From Ilyomonas sp964249755 (GTDB lineage Bacteria > Bacteroidota > Bacteroidia > Chitinophagales > Chitinophagaceae), in contig CAXUDB010000002.1 in the NCBI GenBank assembly GCA_964249755.1, forward strand, positions 1,178,001 to 1,242,000: a stretch of 64,000 nt of DNA, given 5' to 3'. Within the stretch, counting starts at the first letter, position 1; each line of letters begins with the position of its first letter. Under the pieces are notes generated by a model. It saw nothing but the letters and a program-made list of their open reading frames with translations. It made no database searches and had not been told where the DNA came from. A program made the position numbers and the translations under genes. Of the stretch, positions 25,130 to 34,475 are shown in pieces.

Positions 25130-26029
25130 ATGACGCCTCCTTTTGATGTTGTGGTTGTAATACCTGTTGGTCCAAACAGCTCTGTTCCCTTTATAGAAGA
25201 TACCGTTACCAGCTACCGGCATTATACTGCTTCTTCCTATAAAATTATTTTTGCCGACGATTCTCAGCAAGGTATTGGCGCTACACTTCAACGCATACTA
25301 CCTGAAGCAGATGTAATAGTCACTCCCAAAGCCATGGGTGGCTGGGCAGGTTTGTATATTACACTCGCTACCGCCTTTCGCCATGCGGTGCAGAATTACC
25401 GGTTTGCAACTCTTCTTAAATTAGATACAGATGCACTGATTATTGATGAAGCGCCTGAGCGGGAAGCGATTGAGCTGTTCAGTAAATATTCAGATGCTGG
25501 CATTGCCGGACAATATCCGAATGATTACAATGGCAAGCCCTGGAACCTGAATTGGCCCAAACAGCGGATTCTTAATGGTACACAGACCTGGAAGTTTTTC
25601 CGCCGTCCTGTTGCCAACTGGCGTTTACTGAAATTGTATAGGAAGGCGCTTTCAAACGGTTATAAGACTGGTGAAAGTGTATTTGGCGGCGCCTATTTTA
25701 TGAGCCCGAATTATCTGAATAGTCTTTACCAGAATAACCTCTTGCCCGACCGTACTTTCCGGTCTTTAAATCTTGGGGAAGATCACCTGTTTTCGCTGCT
25801 GGCAAAAGCAAATGGCTATACATTAAATGACTTAAGCAGTAACAATCTTCCTTTTGGCTGTGCCTGGAAAGGATTGCCGGTTTCGCCGGAGCAACTGGTG
25901 GCAGATAAGAAAAAAATTATTCATTCCGTAAAACATTGGGAGAGCAGCCAGGAAAGCGAGATCCGTCAATTTTTTAAAGACAGGAGAGAGACTGTTCAAA
26001 CAACAACTTTCCTCTCAACAAAACGTTGA
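25130..26029 (+). CDS. GT-A-like glycosyltransferase family protein (first of tandem pair)
   Basis: 299 residues, soluble. The opening FDVVVVIPVGPNS and the acidic FADDS motif, then LLKLDTDALII with a DxD at 99-101, match a GT-A nucleotide-sugar binding fold, although the family is not one I can name. A later conserved block (GYKTGESVFGGAYFMS, NLGEDHLFSLL) holds an ED pair that could be the catalytic base region. The neighbour at 26171 is a clear paralogue with the same blocks. Sugar and acceptor unknown. Confidence 0.65.
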   Translation: MTPPFDVVVVIPVGPNSSVPFIEDTVTSYRHYTASSYKIIFADDSQQGIGATLQRILPEADVIVTPKAMGGWAGLYITLATAFRHAVQNYRFATLLKLDTDALIIDEAPEREAIELFSKYSDAGIAGQYPNDYNGKPWNLNWPKQRILNGTQTWKFFRRPVANWRLLKLYRKALSNGYKTGESVFGGAYFMSPNYLNSLYQNNLLPDRTFRSLNLGEDHLFSLLAKANGYTLNDLSSNNLPFGCAWKGLPVSPEQLVADKKKIIHSVKHWESSQESEIRQFFKDRRETVQTTTFLSTKR

Positions 26030-26170
26030 AGTTTGTCATTTTGCAAGAGCGTTTACCAGCGACTCTTTTAATTGTTATAATGAAAAACAATCTCAACAAT
26101 AAAGTTGGTAACACACTAAGTAAGGGAATGAAATAACCTGTTTATCCCCTCTAAAACAAATCATTTTCCT

Positions 26171-27055
26171 ATGAAACGCACTGTTGACCTTGTTGTTATT
26201 ATCCCTGTCGGCCCGGCAGCTTCGGCGGAATTCCTGGCGGATAATATTCAAAGCATCGAACATTATGCAGACCGACCTTTTCAAATTATACTGGCAGATG
26301 ATTCTCATAAAGGCACGGCAGCCATTGCGCAGCAACAGTTTCCCTATTTGACCATTGATATTGTTCCAACTCCCGAACCCATGGGCAGATTGCTGGGTTT
26401 ATATATTACGCTGTGTCTCGCTTTCAAATATGCGATTACAAATTACCACTTCGGGGCTTTGCTAAAGCTGGATACCGATGCGTTAATTATCGGGAACGAT
26501 CCCGCAGGAGAAGCTATTGACTTGTTTGCCAAACATCCGGAGATAGGAATGGCAGGGCAATATCCGCTTGAATACAATGGCACGCCATGGGATATTAGCT
26601 GGCCAAAACAAGAAATTATAAAAATATGCACCACCATCAGTTTTATCCGTAAGCCTATCCCGCATTGGGCGTTGCTAACCGCTTACCGTAAAGCTTTGAA
26701 GCACGGTTATAAAACAGGTGAAAGCGTTTTTGGCGGATCTTATTTTATGAGTGAAGCGGCATTAAACAAATTAGATAAAGCCCGTCGTCTGCCCGATTAT
26801 CGATTGAAGACAGTGAACCTGGAAGAAGACCATATGTTCTCTATTCTTGTTATGTCGGCTGGCTTTGGGTTGGGCGATTTGTCTTCCGGTTCTTTGCCAA
26901 TGGCCTGTACATGGCGGGGCTTACCGGCTTCGCCGCAGGAGCTTTTTGAAAAGAGAAAAAAGGTGATTCATTCCACCCGTTACTGGAAGGAAACGAAAGA
27001 AGAGGAGATAAGAGCGTATTTTAAAGAGAAGAGAAATTCAGCGGTAAATCCTTAG
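26171..27055 (+). CDS. GT-A-like glycosyltransferase family protein (second of tandem pair)
   Basis: 294 residues, paralogue of the gene 141 bp upstream. It shares VIIPVGPAAS, LADDS, LLKLDTDALII (DxD at 101-103), GYKTGESVFGGSYFMS, NLEEDHMFS and the tail CTWRGLPASPQELF. The blocks that form the presumed donor pocket are near-identical, while the N-terminal helices differ, as expected for duplicated transferases with different acceptors. It ends at a terminator shared with the convergent GlcG/HbpS gene. Confidence 0.65.
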   Translation: MKRTVDLVVIIPVGPAASAEFLADNIQSIEHYADRPFQIILADDSHKGTAAIAQQQFPYLTIDIVPTPEPMGRLLGLYITLCLAFKYAITNYHFGALLKLDTDALIIGNDPAGEAIDLFAKHPEIGMAGQYPLEYNGTPWDISWPKQEIIKICTTISFIRKPIPHWALLTAYRKALKHGYKTGESVFGGSYFMSEAALNKLDKARRLPDYRLKTVNLEEDHMFSILVMSAGFGLGDLSSGSLPMACTWRGLPASPQELFEKRKKVIHSTRYWKETKEEEIRAYFKEKRNSAVNP

Positions 27056-27140
27056 ACGATATTACCGAACCACTTTATAAACATTGGATGACTTGTTCTT
27101 GACAAATTAATCCAACCATTCATTATCTTATCAAAAAGGA

Positions 27141-27180
27141 GCACAGCCTTACTTCTTGTAAAGTAAGGCTGTGCGCTTAT
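27141..27180. terminator. Bidirectional terminator
   Basis: A perfect 13-bp stem (27141-27153 GCACAGCCTTACT with 27162-27174) with an 8-nt loop. It is flanked by TTATATTTTAT on the plus side and, on the minus side, TCCTTTTTG. It separates two convergent genes. Confidence 0.75.
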
Positions 27181-27215
27181 ATTTTATTTCAAATAGACAA
27201 AATCGCAAAAGCAAT

Positions 27216-27611
27216 TTATATCGCATCAGCACCGGCTTCCGCCACTTTCTGATCCTGCTTTACCTGCCCGCCGCTTACGCCTACTGCGCCAATAATTGTG
27301 TTGCCATCTTTCAACAACACGCCACCTGGAAAAGAGATCAATCCGTTGTTAGAGATCTCAATGCCATACAGGTCGCCCCCCGGCTGAGACAACTTACCCA
27401 GTTCACCACTGTCCATATCGAAATAATTAGCTGTTCTGGCTTTCTTCATCGCAATGTCAACCGAACCAAGCCATGCGTTGTCCATGCGCACAAAAGCCAC
27501 AAGGTTTCCACCGCGGTCAACCACCGCAATATTCATCGGTACTTTTATGTCTGTTGCTTTTTCTTTGGCAGCCGAAATCACTTTCTCTGCCTGTTGTAAG
27601 GTAATGTTCAT
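27216..27611 (-). CDS. GlcG/HbpS family heme-binding-like protein
   Basis: 131 residues from ATG 27611 (MNITLQQAEKV). It is a single small domain of the GlcG/HbpS/PduO-C type: MNIAVVDRGGNLVAFVRMDNA, SVDIAMKKARTA, GGVLLKDGNTIIGAVGVSGG. Members bind heme or cobalamin or act as oligomeric accessory proteins; no signal peptide here, so it is probably cytosolic. Specific ligand unknown. A longer frame (to 27680) is unlikely to be translated. Confidence 0.8.
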   Translation of the reverse strand: MNITLQQAEKVISAAKEKATDIKVPMNIAVVDRGGNLVAFVRMDNAWLGSVDIAMKKARTANYFDMDSGELGKLSQPGGDLYGIEISNNGLISFPGGVLLKDGNTIIGAVGVSGGQVKQDQKVAEAGADAI

Positions 27612-27781
27612 ATATGGTTTTTTGTAGAAATGGTGTGCGCCAAAATGATGCCGTTGTAAGGTTTCACTCTTTACCAACACGCGTTGTATGAAGGTTGGAA
27701 TCTACGGTTGAGTATTCAGTACCGTTAGTGTATAGACTTTTTAAGCCGTTGATGCATTCAATTTATTTTTATTTTAGCCGT

Positions 27782-28693
27782 ATGAAATCTGTTGCTCTTT
27801 TCATTGCCTGCTTATATGCCTCGTACGCAATAGCGCAAACTACACTACAGGAACAATTAGGCTACCCAAAAAACAGTAAGCTCCTCATCCTGCATGCCGA
27901 TGATCTCGGCGTATCGCATTCTGAAAACGAAGCCAGTATCTACGCGTTAGAGCATGGGTCTGTCAGTTCGGCCAGCATCATGGTGCCTTGTCCCTGGTTT
28001 CCTGAAATCGCAGCTTATGCAGTCGCGCACCCAAAGGCCGATCTGGGCCTGCATCTCACGCTTACCAGCGAATGGAAATATTTGAAATGGCCACCCGTAG
28101 CTGCTAAAGCAGAAGTGCAGCATGTAATAAACAAATCCGGATTTCTGTATCCTGGTGTTGATTCTGTTTTAGCAATTGGTAATGCACAAGAAGTAGAAAC
28201 GGAACTCCGTGCGCAGATAGAACGTGCAAAAGCGTTTGGCATTGATTTCACGCATTTTGATTCGCACATGGGGACGATATACGCCAAAGCTGATTATTTG
28301 CAGGCAGCCATGAAACTTGCGCATGAATACAAAGTGCCGCTCATGCTAAACAGCTCTATTTTAACGGGCAACCATATTTTGGCTACGCCTGAAGACATAG
28401 TGATTGATAGTGTCTATGTTGAAAGTCCGCAAGATTATTCGAGGGGCACGGCAACTTATTATACAAGTATTCTTAACAATTTACAACCCGGTGTTCATCT
28501 CATCATTCTGCATGCCGCTTATGATGATCGTGAAATGCAGGGTGTAGCTTCTGATCATCCGGATTATGGTGCGGCCTGGCGACAGGCAGATTTTGATTTC
28601 TTCACCAGTAAAACCTGTAAGGATTTATTGGTAAAGAATAACATTCATGTTGTTACGTGGCGGGAAATAAGAGATAAGGTGGTGAGGAAGTAA
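27782..28693 (+). CDS. YdjC/ChbG-type carbohydrate deacetylase, exported
   Basis: 303 residues from ATG 27782, with signal peptide (MKSVALFIACLYASYAIAQ). The TIM-barrel deacetylase motifs are LILHADDLGVSHSEN (metal-binding Asp), GLHLTLTSEW (His), FTHFDSHMGT (His) and the C-terminal IILHAAYDD. The family removes acetyl groups from chitooligosaccharides or other glycans. The export signal suggests action on external or periplasmic glycans. TTG at 27749 and TATTTTAG at about 27770 may be its promoter, with low confidence. Confidence 0.85.
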   Translation: MKSVALFIACLYASYAIAQTTLQEQLGYPKNSKLLILHADDLGVSHSENEASIYALEHGSVSSASIMVPCPWFPEIAAYAVAHPKADLGLHLTLTSEWKYLKWPPVAAKAEVQHVINKSGFLYPGVDSVLAIGNAQEVETELRAQIERAKAFGIDFTHFDSHMGTIYAKADYLQAAMKLAHEYKVPLMLNSSILTGNHILATPEDIVIDSVYVESPQDYSRGTATYYTSILNNLQPGVHLIILHAAYDDREMQGVASDHPDYGAAWRQADFDFFTSKTCKDLLVKNNIHVVTWREIRDKVVRK

Positions 28694-28734
28694 CAAGCAA
28701 GTCGGATTTATTCGCAACCTGTTTCTTTACTACA

Positions 28735-28774
28735 TAATAAAACACAAAAGTCTTTGCGTTATTACAAAGACTTT
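28735..28774 (-). terminator. Terminator of tRNA-Pro
   Basis: The stem AAAGTCTTTG (28747-28756) pairs with CAAAGACTTT (28765-28774), and TTTTGTGTTTTATT follows on the minus strand. Confidence 0.7.
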
Positions 28775-28776
28775 AG

Positions 28777-28850
28777 TCGGGATGACTGGATTCGAACCAG
28801 CGGCCTCTTCGTCCCGAACGAAGCGCGCTACCGGGCTGCGCTACATCCCG
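28777..28850 (-). tRNA. tRNA-Pro (anticodon CGG)
   Basis: Full cloverleaf: acceptor CGGGATG/CATCCCG, D-stem GCGC/GCGC, anticodon stem CTTCG/CGAAG with loop TTCGGGA, T-arm GCTGG TTCGAAT CCAGT, discriminator A. CCA is not encoded. It decodes CCG. The 5' end lies 23 bp after the stop of the heavy-metal-domain gene, so the two may share a transcript. Confidence 0.95.
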
Positions 28851-28873
28851 TGCTTCATAGCTACTATGAGCAA

Positions 28874-29332
28874 TTATTTACTATCTTTTCTATCCTTCGG
28901 CACGGCTACCGCACTTCTTTCATTAGGCGGCAATTTGCAGGGAGCAGCTCCTTTTTTCTGACCACCACCTTCTGCGGCACGCTTGCAAATGGGAGGTAGC
29001 GTGTTATAACTGTCAGGCGTTGCTTTTGTGCTGTCTGCATCGAAACCAGCATTGTTAATCGCAGTCAAAATGGTTTGCAGATTAATACGGTCCGGCGCAT
29101 ACTGAATACGAATATTGCCACTGGTCATGTTCACTGTCCATTTCAGAATACCCGATTCACTCTGCGGACCATTTTCGCGGGTCAGGTATTTATCCAACCT
29201 GTCTTTGCATTCCCAGCATTTCACCTGCGGAACGGAGATAGTTGCCCATTGCGCTTTCTGCGCCATCACTTGTGCCTGTGCACCTCTTGCGCTCACAAAA
29301 AGCAAAGCGGCAAATAAAAATGTTTTCATCAT
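28874..29332 (-). CDS. Secreted heavy-metal-associated (HMA) domain protein
   Basis: 152 residues from ATG 29332. The signal peptide is MMKTFLFAALLFVSARGAQAQ. One HMA/copper-chaperone-like domain follows with the metal site VKCWECKDRL (CxxC) and the ferredoxin-like pattern GNIRIQYAPDRINLQ. The Cys-Pro-rich tail (LPPICKRA, APCKLPP) is charged and probably flexible. It likely binds Cu or a similar ion in the periplasm. A TAAATTTG box at 29387-29394 on the minus strand may be its promoter with a ~49-nt leader. Confidence 0.8.
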   Translation of the reverse strand: MMKTFLFAALLFVSARGAQAQVMAQKAQWATISVPQVKCWECKDRLDKYLTRENGPQSESGILKWTVNMTSGNIRIQYAPDRINLQTILTAINNAGFDADSTKATPDSYNTLPPICKRAAEGGGQKKGAAPCKLPPNERSAVAVPKDRKDSK

Positions 29333-29405
29333 AAATGTATAAACGAATGAATTAAAAAAACTGTTCTTCCTCATTCAAGAATAATGCAAATTTATCCTTT
29401 CCTTA

Positions 29406-30068
29406 TCAGGATGATAATCCTTTCCATTCTGCCGGGTTTTCGCGCCACTGAAGTAGAACAGATTCTACCTCTGGGAGGATCGTTTTTTTCTCCAGCGCCA
29501 GTTGTATGAGGGCGGGATAGTTGGTTAAAGATACCAGCTTTACACCGGCTTCTGCAAACGATGTATCTGCCACAGCAAAGCCATAGGTAAAAATGGACAC
29601 CATTCCCACCACTTCCAAACCCGCCTTCTTTAAAACCTCCACCACCTGCAAGCTGCTTTTGCCAGTTGAGATCAGGTCTTCTATCACCACCACTTTTTGA
29701 TTCGCTTCAAAATAGCCTTCTACCTGGTTGCCAAGTCCGTGCTCTTTTGGTTTTGGACGAACATAGATGTATGGCAGTTTCAACTGGTCGGCAGCCATTG
29801 CGCCCCAGGCTATGCCCGCGGTTGCTACCCCAGCCAGCAACTGAGCATCGGCGAATGTTTCGAAAATAACATTGCACATCTCGCTTTTAATAAAGTCGCG
29901 GATGTAAGGGAAAGAAAGCACTTTGCGGTTATCGCAATAAATAGGGCTTTTCCAGCCGCTGGCCCATGTAAAGGGCTGCTCCGGGCTAAGCTTTACAGCG
30001 CCTACCTGCAGCAGTTTTTCTGCAATGGCTTTTTCATTCGAGGCGGTTTTTAATTCGTCTTGTTTCAC
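29406..30068 (-). CDS. pyrE: Orotate phosphoribosyltransferase
   Basis: 220 residues from GTG 30068. The enzyme joins orotate and PRPP to OMP in pyrimidine synthesis. Landmarks are TWASGWKSPIYCDNR, YVRPKPKEHGLGN and the PRPP loop VVVIEDLISTGKSS. The frame extends seven codons to a TTG at 30089, but a TATATTCG box ends 4 nt before the GTG, so the GTG is preferred; the gene may be leaderless. It is divergent from the NUDIX gene. Confidence 0.93.
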   Translation of the reverse strand: MKQDELKTASNEKAIAEKLLQVGAVKLSPEQPFTWASGWKSPIYCDNRKVLSFPYIRDFIKSEMCNVIFETFADAQLLAGVATAGIAWGAMAADQLKLPYIYVRPKPKEHGLGNQVEGYFEANQKVVVIEDLISTGKSSLQVVEVLKKAGLEVVGMVSIFTYGFAVADTSFAEAGVKLVSLTNYPALIQLALEKKTILPEVESVLLQWRENPAEWKGLSS

Positions 30069-30072
30069 ACCG

Positions 30073-30080
30073 CGAATATA
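30073..30080 (-). promoter_or_regulatory. -7 box of pyrE
   Basis: TATATTCG on the minus strand (one base off TAnnTTTG), 4 nt before the GTG start. Confidence 0.4.
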
Positions 30081-30113
30081 AGAGTGCAAAGGGGCATAGC
30101 TGGCATACTATTT

Positions 30114-30121
30114 TATCTTTG
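30114..30121 (+). promoter_or_regulatory. -7 box of the NUDIX gene
   Basis: Perfect TATCTTTG, 6 nt before the ATG at 30128. Confidence 0.5.
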
Positions 30122-30127
30122 CCCTCT

Positions 30128-30559
30128 ATGGCAAACAAAACAATTATAGCAGGCGGCGGGTTGATACAAAATGATTCCGGTGAAATTCTTCTCATTTTTC
30201 GTCGAAGCGTTTGGGACATGCCCAAAGGCAAACTCGATAAAGGCGAAACCATTGAACAATGCGCCGTGCGCGAAGTAGAGGAGGAGACAGGTTTGCAGAA
30301 CGTGAAGTTGGGCGAATTCATTTTTACTACCTATCACGATTATTGGGACAAATGGAGTGGCAAAGAAGTGTTGAAAGAAACGCATTGGTATGCGATGCGC
30401 ATTGTGGGAACGCAAACCGGGGTGCCGCAAACCGAGGAAGACATTGAAGAAATACGTTGGGTGAAACCCGAAGACCTGGTAAATTATAAGAACAACATGC
30501 ACCGGAATATTGTACAGGTGATTGATAAATATTTGTCTGAAAAGGGACAGGTGAAATAG
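30128..30559 (+). CDS. NUDIX hydrolase
   Basis: 143 residues from ATG 30128 (TTG 30119 overlaps the -7 box and is rejected). The Nudix box is complete: GKLDKGE followed by seven residues and REVEEETGL. The family hydrolyses nucleoside diphosphates linked to another group. The short form with an opening IIAGGGLIQNDSGEILL is like MutT/Ap4A-type enzymes, but the substrate cannot be assigned. Divergent from pyrE with 59 bp between the start codons. Confidence 0.88.
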   Translation: MANKTIIAGGGLIQNDSGEILLIFRRSVWDMPKGKLDKGETIEQCAVREVEEETGLQNVKLGEFIFTTYHDYWDKWSGKEVLKETHWYAMRIVGTQTGVPQTEEDIEEIRWVKPEDLVNYKNNMHRNIVQVIDKYLSEKGQVK

Positions 30560-30851
30560 CGTACTTGCTTTTACTTCAATTTTTAAAACAACGGGAAGAT
30601 ATGGGGCAGAGCTATTAATGTAAGCTTACCTATCACAAGAAAAAGCATCATTACAACTTCGCTTTGCCAAAGGATTTCAATCCACACAGGTGCTGAAGCC
30701 ACGCTGTCATACCGGATTGTGATCCCTACAAGCACAGAAAATTTTAGAAAGCATTGGGCTTGCAGACATAGATTTCCCTTTTACTTAAACAGGGATAAAC
30801 CCCTAAGCGGAATCATTTTTGCAAGTATAGCCATGCTTCCAATGATAACCT
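30560..30851. other. Intergenic region without recognised gene
   Basis: About 300 bp between the NUDIX gene and the trehalose gene. I see no ORF with codon-like character, no RNA gene and no repeat shared with the rest of the window. The last part is the trehalose gene leader, ending in an unusually good Shine-Dalgarno site. Confidence 0.5.
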
Positions 30852-30857
30852 AAGGAG
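30852..30857 (+). promoter_or_regulatory. Shine-Dalgarno site of the trehalose gene
   Basis: AAGGAG 6 nt before the ATG at 30864. Such a canonical site is the exception in this window. Confidence 0.7.
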
Positions 30858-30863
30858 ACACGC

Positions 30864-33116
30864 ATGAGTAAAACAATTATCGTATCTAACCGCTTGCCTG
30901 TTAAAGCGGTAGAAAAAAATAATACTTATCAGTTTACTACCACCGAAGGCGGGCTTGCCACGGGGTTGAGCTCTATATTTAGCGACAACCCGGATAGCCT
31001 CTGGATTGGCTGGCCGGGACTGGATGTACCAAAAGACAAAGAAGCCGGCATTACGGCTGAGTTGAAAGAAAAAAAGCTTTGCCCAGTCTTTTTGTCTGCC
31101 GATGAAATTAAAAATTACTATGAAGGTTTTTCGAATGAAATACTGTGGCCGGTGTTTCATTATGTATCCAACTATGCCAATTACGAAAAAGGCTATTGGG
31201 AATGTTACCAGAAGGTAAACCAAAAATTTTGTGATGCCCTGTTGTCAGTAGCCGAAAAGGATGATGTCATCTGGATTCATGATTACCAGCTTCTGTTATT
31301 GCCTGCCCTCATTCGTGAGCAGGTGCCGGATTGCACCATCGGTTTTTTTCTTCATATCCCTTTTCCTTCCTACGAGTTATTTCGCCTCATACCTTGGCGC
31401 AGCGAATTGCTGAAAGGTATGCTGGGGGCAGATTTGATAGGATTTCATACCTATGACGATGTGCATCATTTCCTGTTTTCCGCTTCCCGCATTTTGCAGG
31501 TACCTTACTCTGCCAACATTCTCACGTGCAATAACCGGCAGATTGTTTCGGATGCATTCCCGATGGGAGTAGACAGCGCAAAGTTTGAGCAGCTGATAGA
31601 GAACGATACTGTAAAAACCAACCTTCAGCAACTGCAAAACGACTTTGGCAACCAGCGGCTTATTTTGTCAATCGACAGGTTGGATTATAGCAAAGGCATT
31701 CTGCAGCGGTTGCAGGCGTTTGATAGTTTTCTTCAAAACTATCCTGACTACCAGCAGCAGGTTTCACTATACATGATAGTAGTTCCCTCGCGGGATAAAG
31801 TGCAGCAATACAAAGACCTGCGCGATGAAATAGATAAAGCGGTGGGCAACATCAATTCGCGCTACCGAACCAACAACTGGTCGCCGATTAATTATTTCTA
31901 CCGTTCTTTTTCCATTGAGGAACTATCGGCTTTATTCCAGTTTGCCGAGATATGTCTCGTAACGCCTATGCGCGATGGTATGAACCTCGTGTGCAAAGAA
32001 TACATTGCCAGCCGCAGCAACAACGATGGTGTGTTAATCCTCAGCGAAATGGCCGGCGCAGCCAAAGAACTCATAGATGCCATTTCGGTGAACCCGAACA
32101 ACATTGAGCAAATGAGCGAAAGCATCAATACAGCGCTTACCATGCCGCCGGTAGAACGGGGAAGGAGGATGAGAATAATGCGCGAGCTGGTGCAGCGATA
32201 CAACGTGGGCAACTGGGTTGAGTCTTTTATGGATAATTTGAAAAAAACCAAGAGCCGGCAGCTATCACTGCAAACAAAATACCTCACGCCGCGTTTTGAA
32301 GAATACATCAAAGGAAAATACAGCAGTGCCGCCAAACGACTGTTGCTGCTGGATTATGACGGCACTTTAACGGCTTTTGCCGATGTGCCTTCGCACGCCA
32401 ACCCCGACAAGGAATTACTTGATTTGCTCGGCCATCTCTCGGAAGACGATAATAATGATGTGGTGATTATCAGTGGCAGAGCGCACACCAAGCTGGATGA
32501 ATGGTTTGGCAAGCTGCCCCTGCACTTAATTGGCGAGCATGGCGTCTGGTACAAAGAAAAATACGGCGAATGGAACCAGCTAAAAGGTCTTTCTGCAGGG
32601 TGGAAAGAAGATATTCAGCCTACGCTCGATGCTTACATAGAGCGCACGCCGGGCTCATTTGTAGAAGAAAAAACGTTCTCGCTGGTATGGCATTTTCGCA
32701 AGGTGGAAAATGAATTGGGTGAAGCCCGCGCTTCCGAACTGATTAATACACTACGCTATACAGTTGCTGATCTCGGTTTGCAAATGCTTCGCGGCAATAA
32801 AGTAGTGGAGATAAAAAGCATAGAAGCCAATAAGGGCAAATCTGCTACGCACTATATTAATCAGGAACAATATGATTTTGCGATGGCGATCGGCGACGAT
32901 ACAACCGATGAGGATATGTTTGTGGCTTTAAAAGACAAAGCCTTTACCATAAAAGTGGGGAACAACATGTCTGCCGCTAAGTTTTACCTGAACGATGTAG
33001 GCGATGTAAGGCGTTTTCTCAGGAACATTTCTGCAACGCCATTATCGGTAAAGAAAATAATCACCCGCATCCGGCAGAGATTGCCTTTTAAAAGAGCAGG
33101 TAAAACATCAGAATAA
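30864..33116 (+). CDS. Bifunctional trehalose-6-phosphate synthase / trehalose-phosphatase (OtsA-OtsB fusion)
   Basis: 750 residues. The N-terminal GT20 domain (about 1-470) has IIVSNRLPV, WIHDYQLLLLP, FFLHIPFPS, RLDYSKGI and the UDP-glucose site PMRDGMNLVCKEY. The C-terminal HAD phosphatase domain (about 485-740) has LLLLDYDGTLT, IISGRA and GDDTTDEDMF. It makes trehalose-6-P from UDP-glucose and glucose-6-P and dephosphorylates it. The fusion is typical of many Bacteroidota and of fungal/plant TPS enzymes. Its 3' end overlaps the convergent E2 gene by 9 bp. AAGGAG lies just upstream. Confidence 0.94.
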   Translation: MSKTIIVSNRLPVKAVEKNNTYQFTTTEGGLATGLSSIFSDNPDSLWIGWPGLDVPKDKEAGITAELKEKKLCPVFLSADEIKNYYEGFSNEILWPVFHYVSNYANYEKGYWECYQKVNQKFCDALLSVAEKDDVIWIHDYQLLLLPALIREQVPDCTIGFFLHIPFPSYELFRLIPWRSELLKGMLGADLIGFHTYDDVHHFLFSASRILQVPYSANILTCNNRQIVSDAFPMGVDSAKFEQLIENDTVKTNLQQLQNDFGNQRLILSIDRLDYSKGILQRLQAFDSFLQNYPDYQQQVSLYMIVVPSRDKVQQYKDLRDEIDKAVGNINSRYRTNNWSPINYFYRSFSIEELSALFQFAEICLVTPMRDGMNLVCKEYIASRSNNDGVLILSEMAGAAKELIDAISVNPNNIEQMSESINTALTMPPVERGRRMRIMRELVQRYNVGNWVESFMDNLKKTKSRQLSLQTKYLTPRFEEYIKGKYSSAAKRLLLLDYDGTLTAFADVPSHANPDKELLDLLGHLSEDDNNDVVIISGRAHTKLDEWFGKLPLHLIGEHGVWYKEKYGEWNQLKGLSAGWKEDIQPTLDAYIERTPGSFVEEKTFSLVWHFRKVENELGEARASELINTLRYTVADLGLQMLRGNKVVEIKSIEANKGKSATHYINQEQYDFAMAIGDDTTDEDMFVALKDKAFTIKVGNNMSAAKFYLNDVGDVRRFLRNISATPLSVKKIITRIRQRLPFKRAGKTSE

Positions 33117-34475
33117 GCTTCTTTTCTCATCCCAGTTCTCTATTTCTCTTGCCACTTCGGCTAAGAAAGACGAGCCTGCGCTGCCATCCACAATGCGGTG
33201 ATCGTAGCTTAGCGAGAGGTACATCATGTGGCGGATGCCCAGCGTATCGCCCTGTTCTGTTTCAATTACAACCGGCCGCTTTTTGATGATACCAACCGAT
33301 AAAATAGCTACCTGAGGCTGGTTGATAATAGGTGTACCCATCAGGCTGCCGAAAGTGCCTACATTGGTAAACGTGAAAGTGCCATCCTTTGTGTCGTCCG
33401 GCTTTAGCTTGCCGCTGCGTGCGTTGGCTGCCAGCGCATTTACCGACTTTGTAAGACCAATCAGGTTCATGTAATCGGCATTACGGATAACCGGAACAAT
33501 CAGGTTGCCGGAGGGCAAAGCTGTTGCCATGCCGATATTAATATCACGCTTCAGAATGATGTTGTCGCCATCTACCGAACTATTGATAATAGGATATTTT
33601 TTTATAGCTTTTACAATGCATTCAATAAACAGCGGCGTGAAAGTCATCTTGGTGCCTTCGCGTTTTTCAAACTCAGCTTTCGTGCGGTTGCGCCACAGCA
33701 CCATATTGGTTACATCGGCTTCTGCAAAAGAAGTAACATGAGGGCTTGTCTGCTTGCTGTCCACCATGTGCTTCGCAATCAGTTTTCTCATGCGGTCCAT
33801 TTCTACAATCTCTACATTACCGCTATACGTTTTTGCAGATTGCTGCTGTGGCTTTGTTTCTTCAGCAGCCGGCTGCGTTTGAGCAGGAGCAGTAGCTGTT
33901 TTTGTAGCTTCAGCTGTCTCTTGCTGTTGTTGAGTTGGAAGTATACGACCTGCCGCCTCACCTTTCTTTTTATTCTCTAAATAAGCGAGGATATCATTTT
34001 TTGTTACCCGGTTGTCGGAACCGGTACCCGGAATTTTCTCCAGTTCCAGCATCGAAATGCCTTCACTGTTGGCAATCGTAAGCACAAGGGGAGAATAAAA
34101 ACGATTGATATTGCCGGTGGCTGCCGGCAGCACCGGTTTCGGTTGTGGCACATAAGGAATTTGTATCTCTTCTTCCGGCTCTATCTCTTTTGTTTCTTCC
34201 TGAACCCGTGTTGCTACAACGCCATTTGTTTTACTGTCTGTATTGATGCGTACAATAGGAGCACCAATCGGCACTACATCGTTCTCTTTATATAACAATT
34301 CGGTTATGATGCCGCTGGCGGTTGATGGCACTTCGCTATCTACTTTATCGGTAGCGATGTCTAAAATCGTTTCGTCGTTGGCAATGGCATCGCCGGGCTT
34401 TTTGTGCCACTTTAGAATGGTGGCTTCCATAATACTTTCACCTAACTTCGGCATTATTACATCAACGATTGCCAT
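33108..34475 (-). CDS. 2-oxo acid dehydrogenase dihydrolipoyl acyltransferase (E2) component
   Basis: 455 residues. The lipoyl domain (1-78) has the modified Lys44 in ATDKVDSEV. A Pro/Ala/Gln-rich linker follows, then the E3-binding domain (about 130-172, NSEGISMLELEKIPGTG). The catalytic domain has His426 and Asp430 in SYDHRIVDGS. It transfers acyl groups to CoA in the pyruvate, 2-oxoglutarate or branched-chain complex; no E1 or E3 gene is adjacent to tell which. The multi-domain layout is most like branched-chain or generic Bacteroidota E2. Confidence 0.9.
   Translation of the reverse strand: MAIVDVIMPKLGESIMEATILKWHKKPGDAIANDETILDIATDKVDSEVPSTASGIITELLYKENDVVPIGAPIVRINTDSKTNGVVATRVQEETKEIEPEEEIQIPYVPQPKPVLPAATGNINRFYSPLVLTIANSEGISMLELEKIPGTGSDNRVTKNDILAYLENKKKGEAAGRILPTQQQQETAEATKTATAPAQTQPAAEETKPQQQSAKTYSGNVEIVEMDRMRKLIAKHMVDSKQTSPHVTSFAEADVTNMVLWRNRTKAEFEKREGTKMTFTPLFIECIVKAIKKYPIINSSVDGDNIILKRDINIGMATALPSGNLIVPVIRNADYMNLIGLTKSVNALAANARSGKLKPDDTKDGTFTFTNVGTFGSLMGTPIINQPQVAILSVGIIKKRPVVIETEQGDTLGIRHMMYLSLSYDHRIVDGSAGSSFLAEVAREIENWDEKRSLF

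Noticed and set aside
27695..27781. Extended start of the YdjC gene
   Set aside because: The extension places extra residues before a clear signal peptide that starts at 27782.
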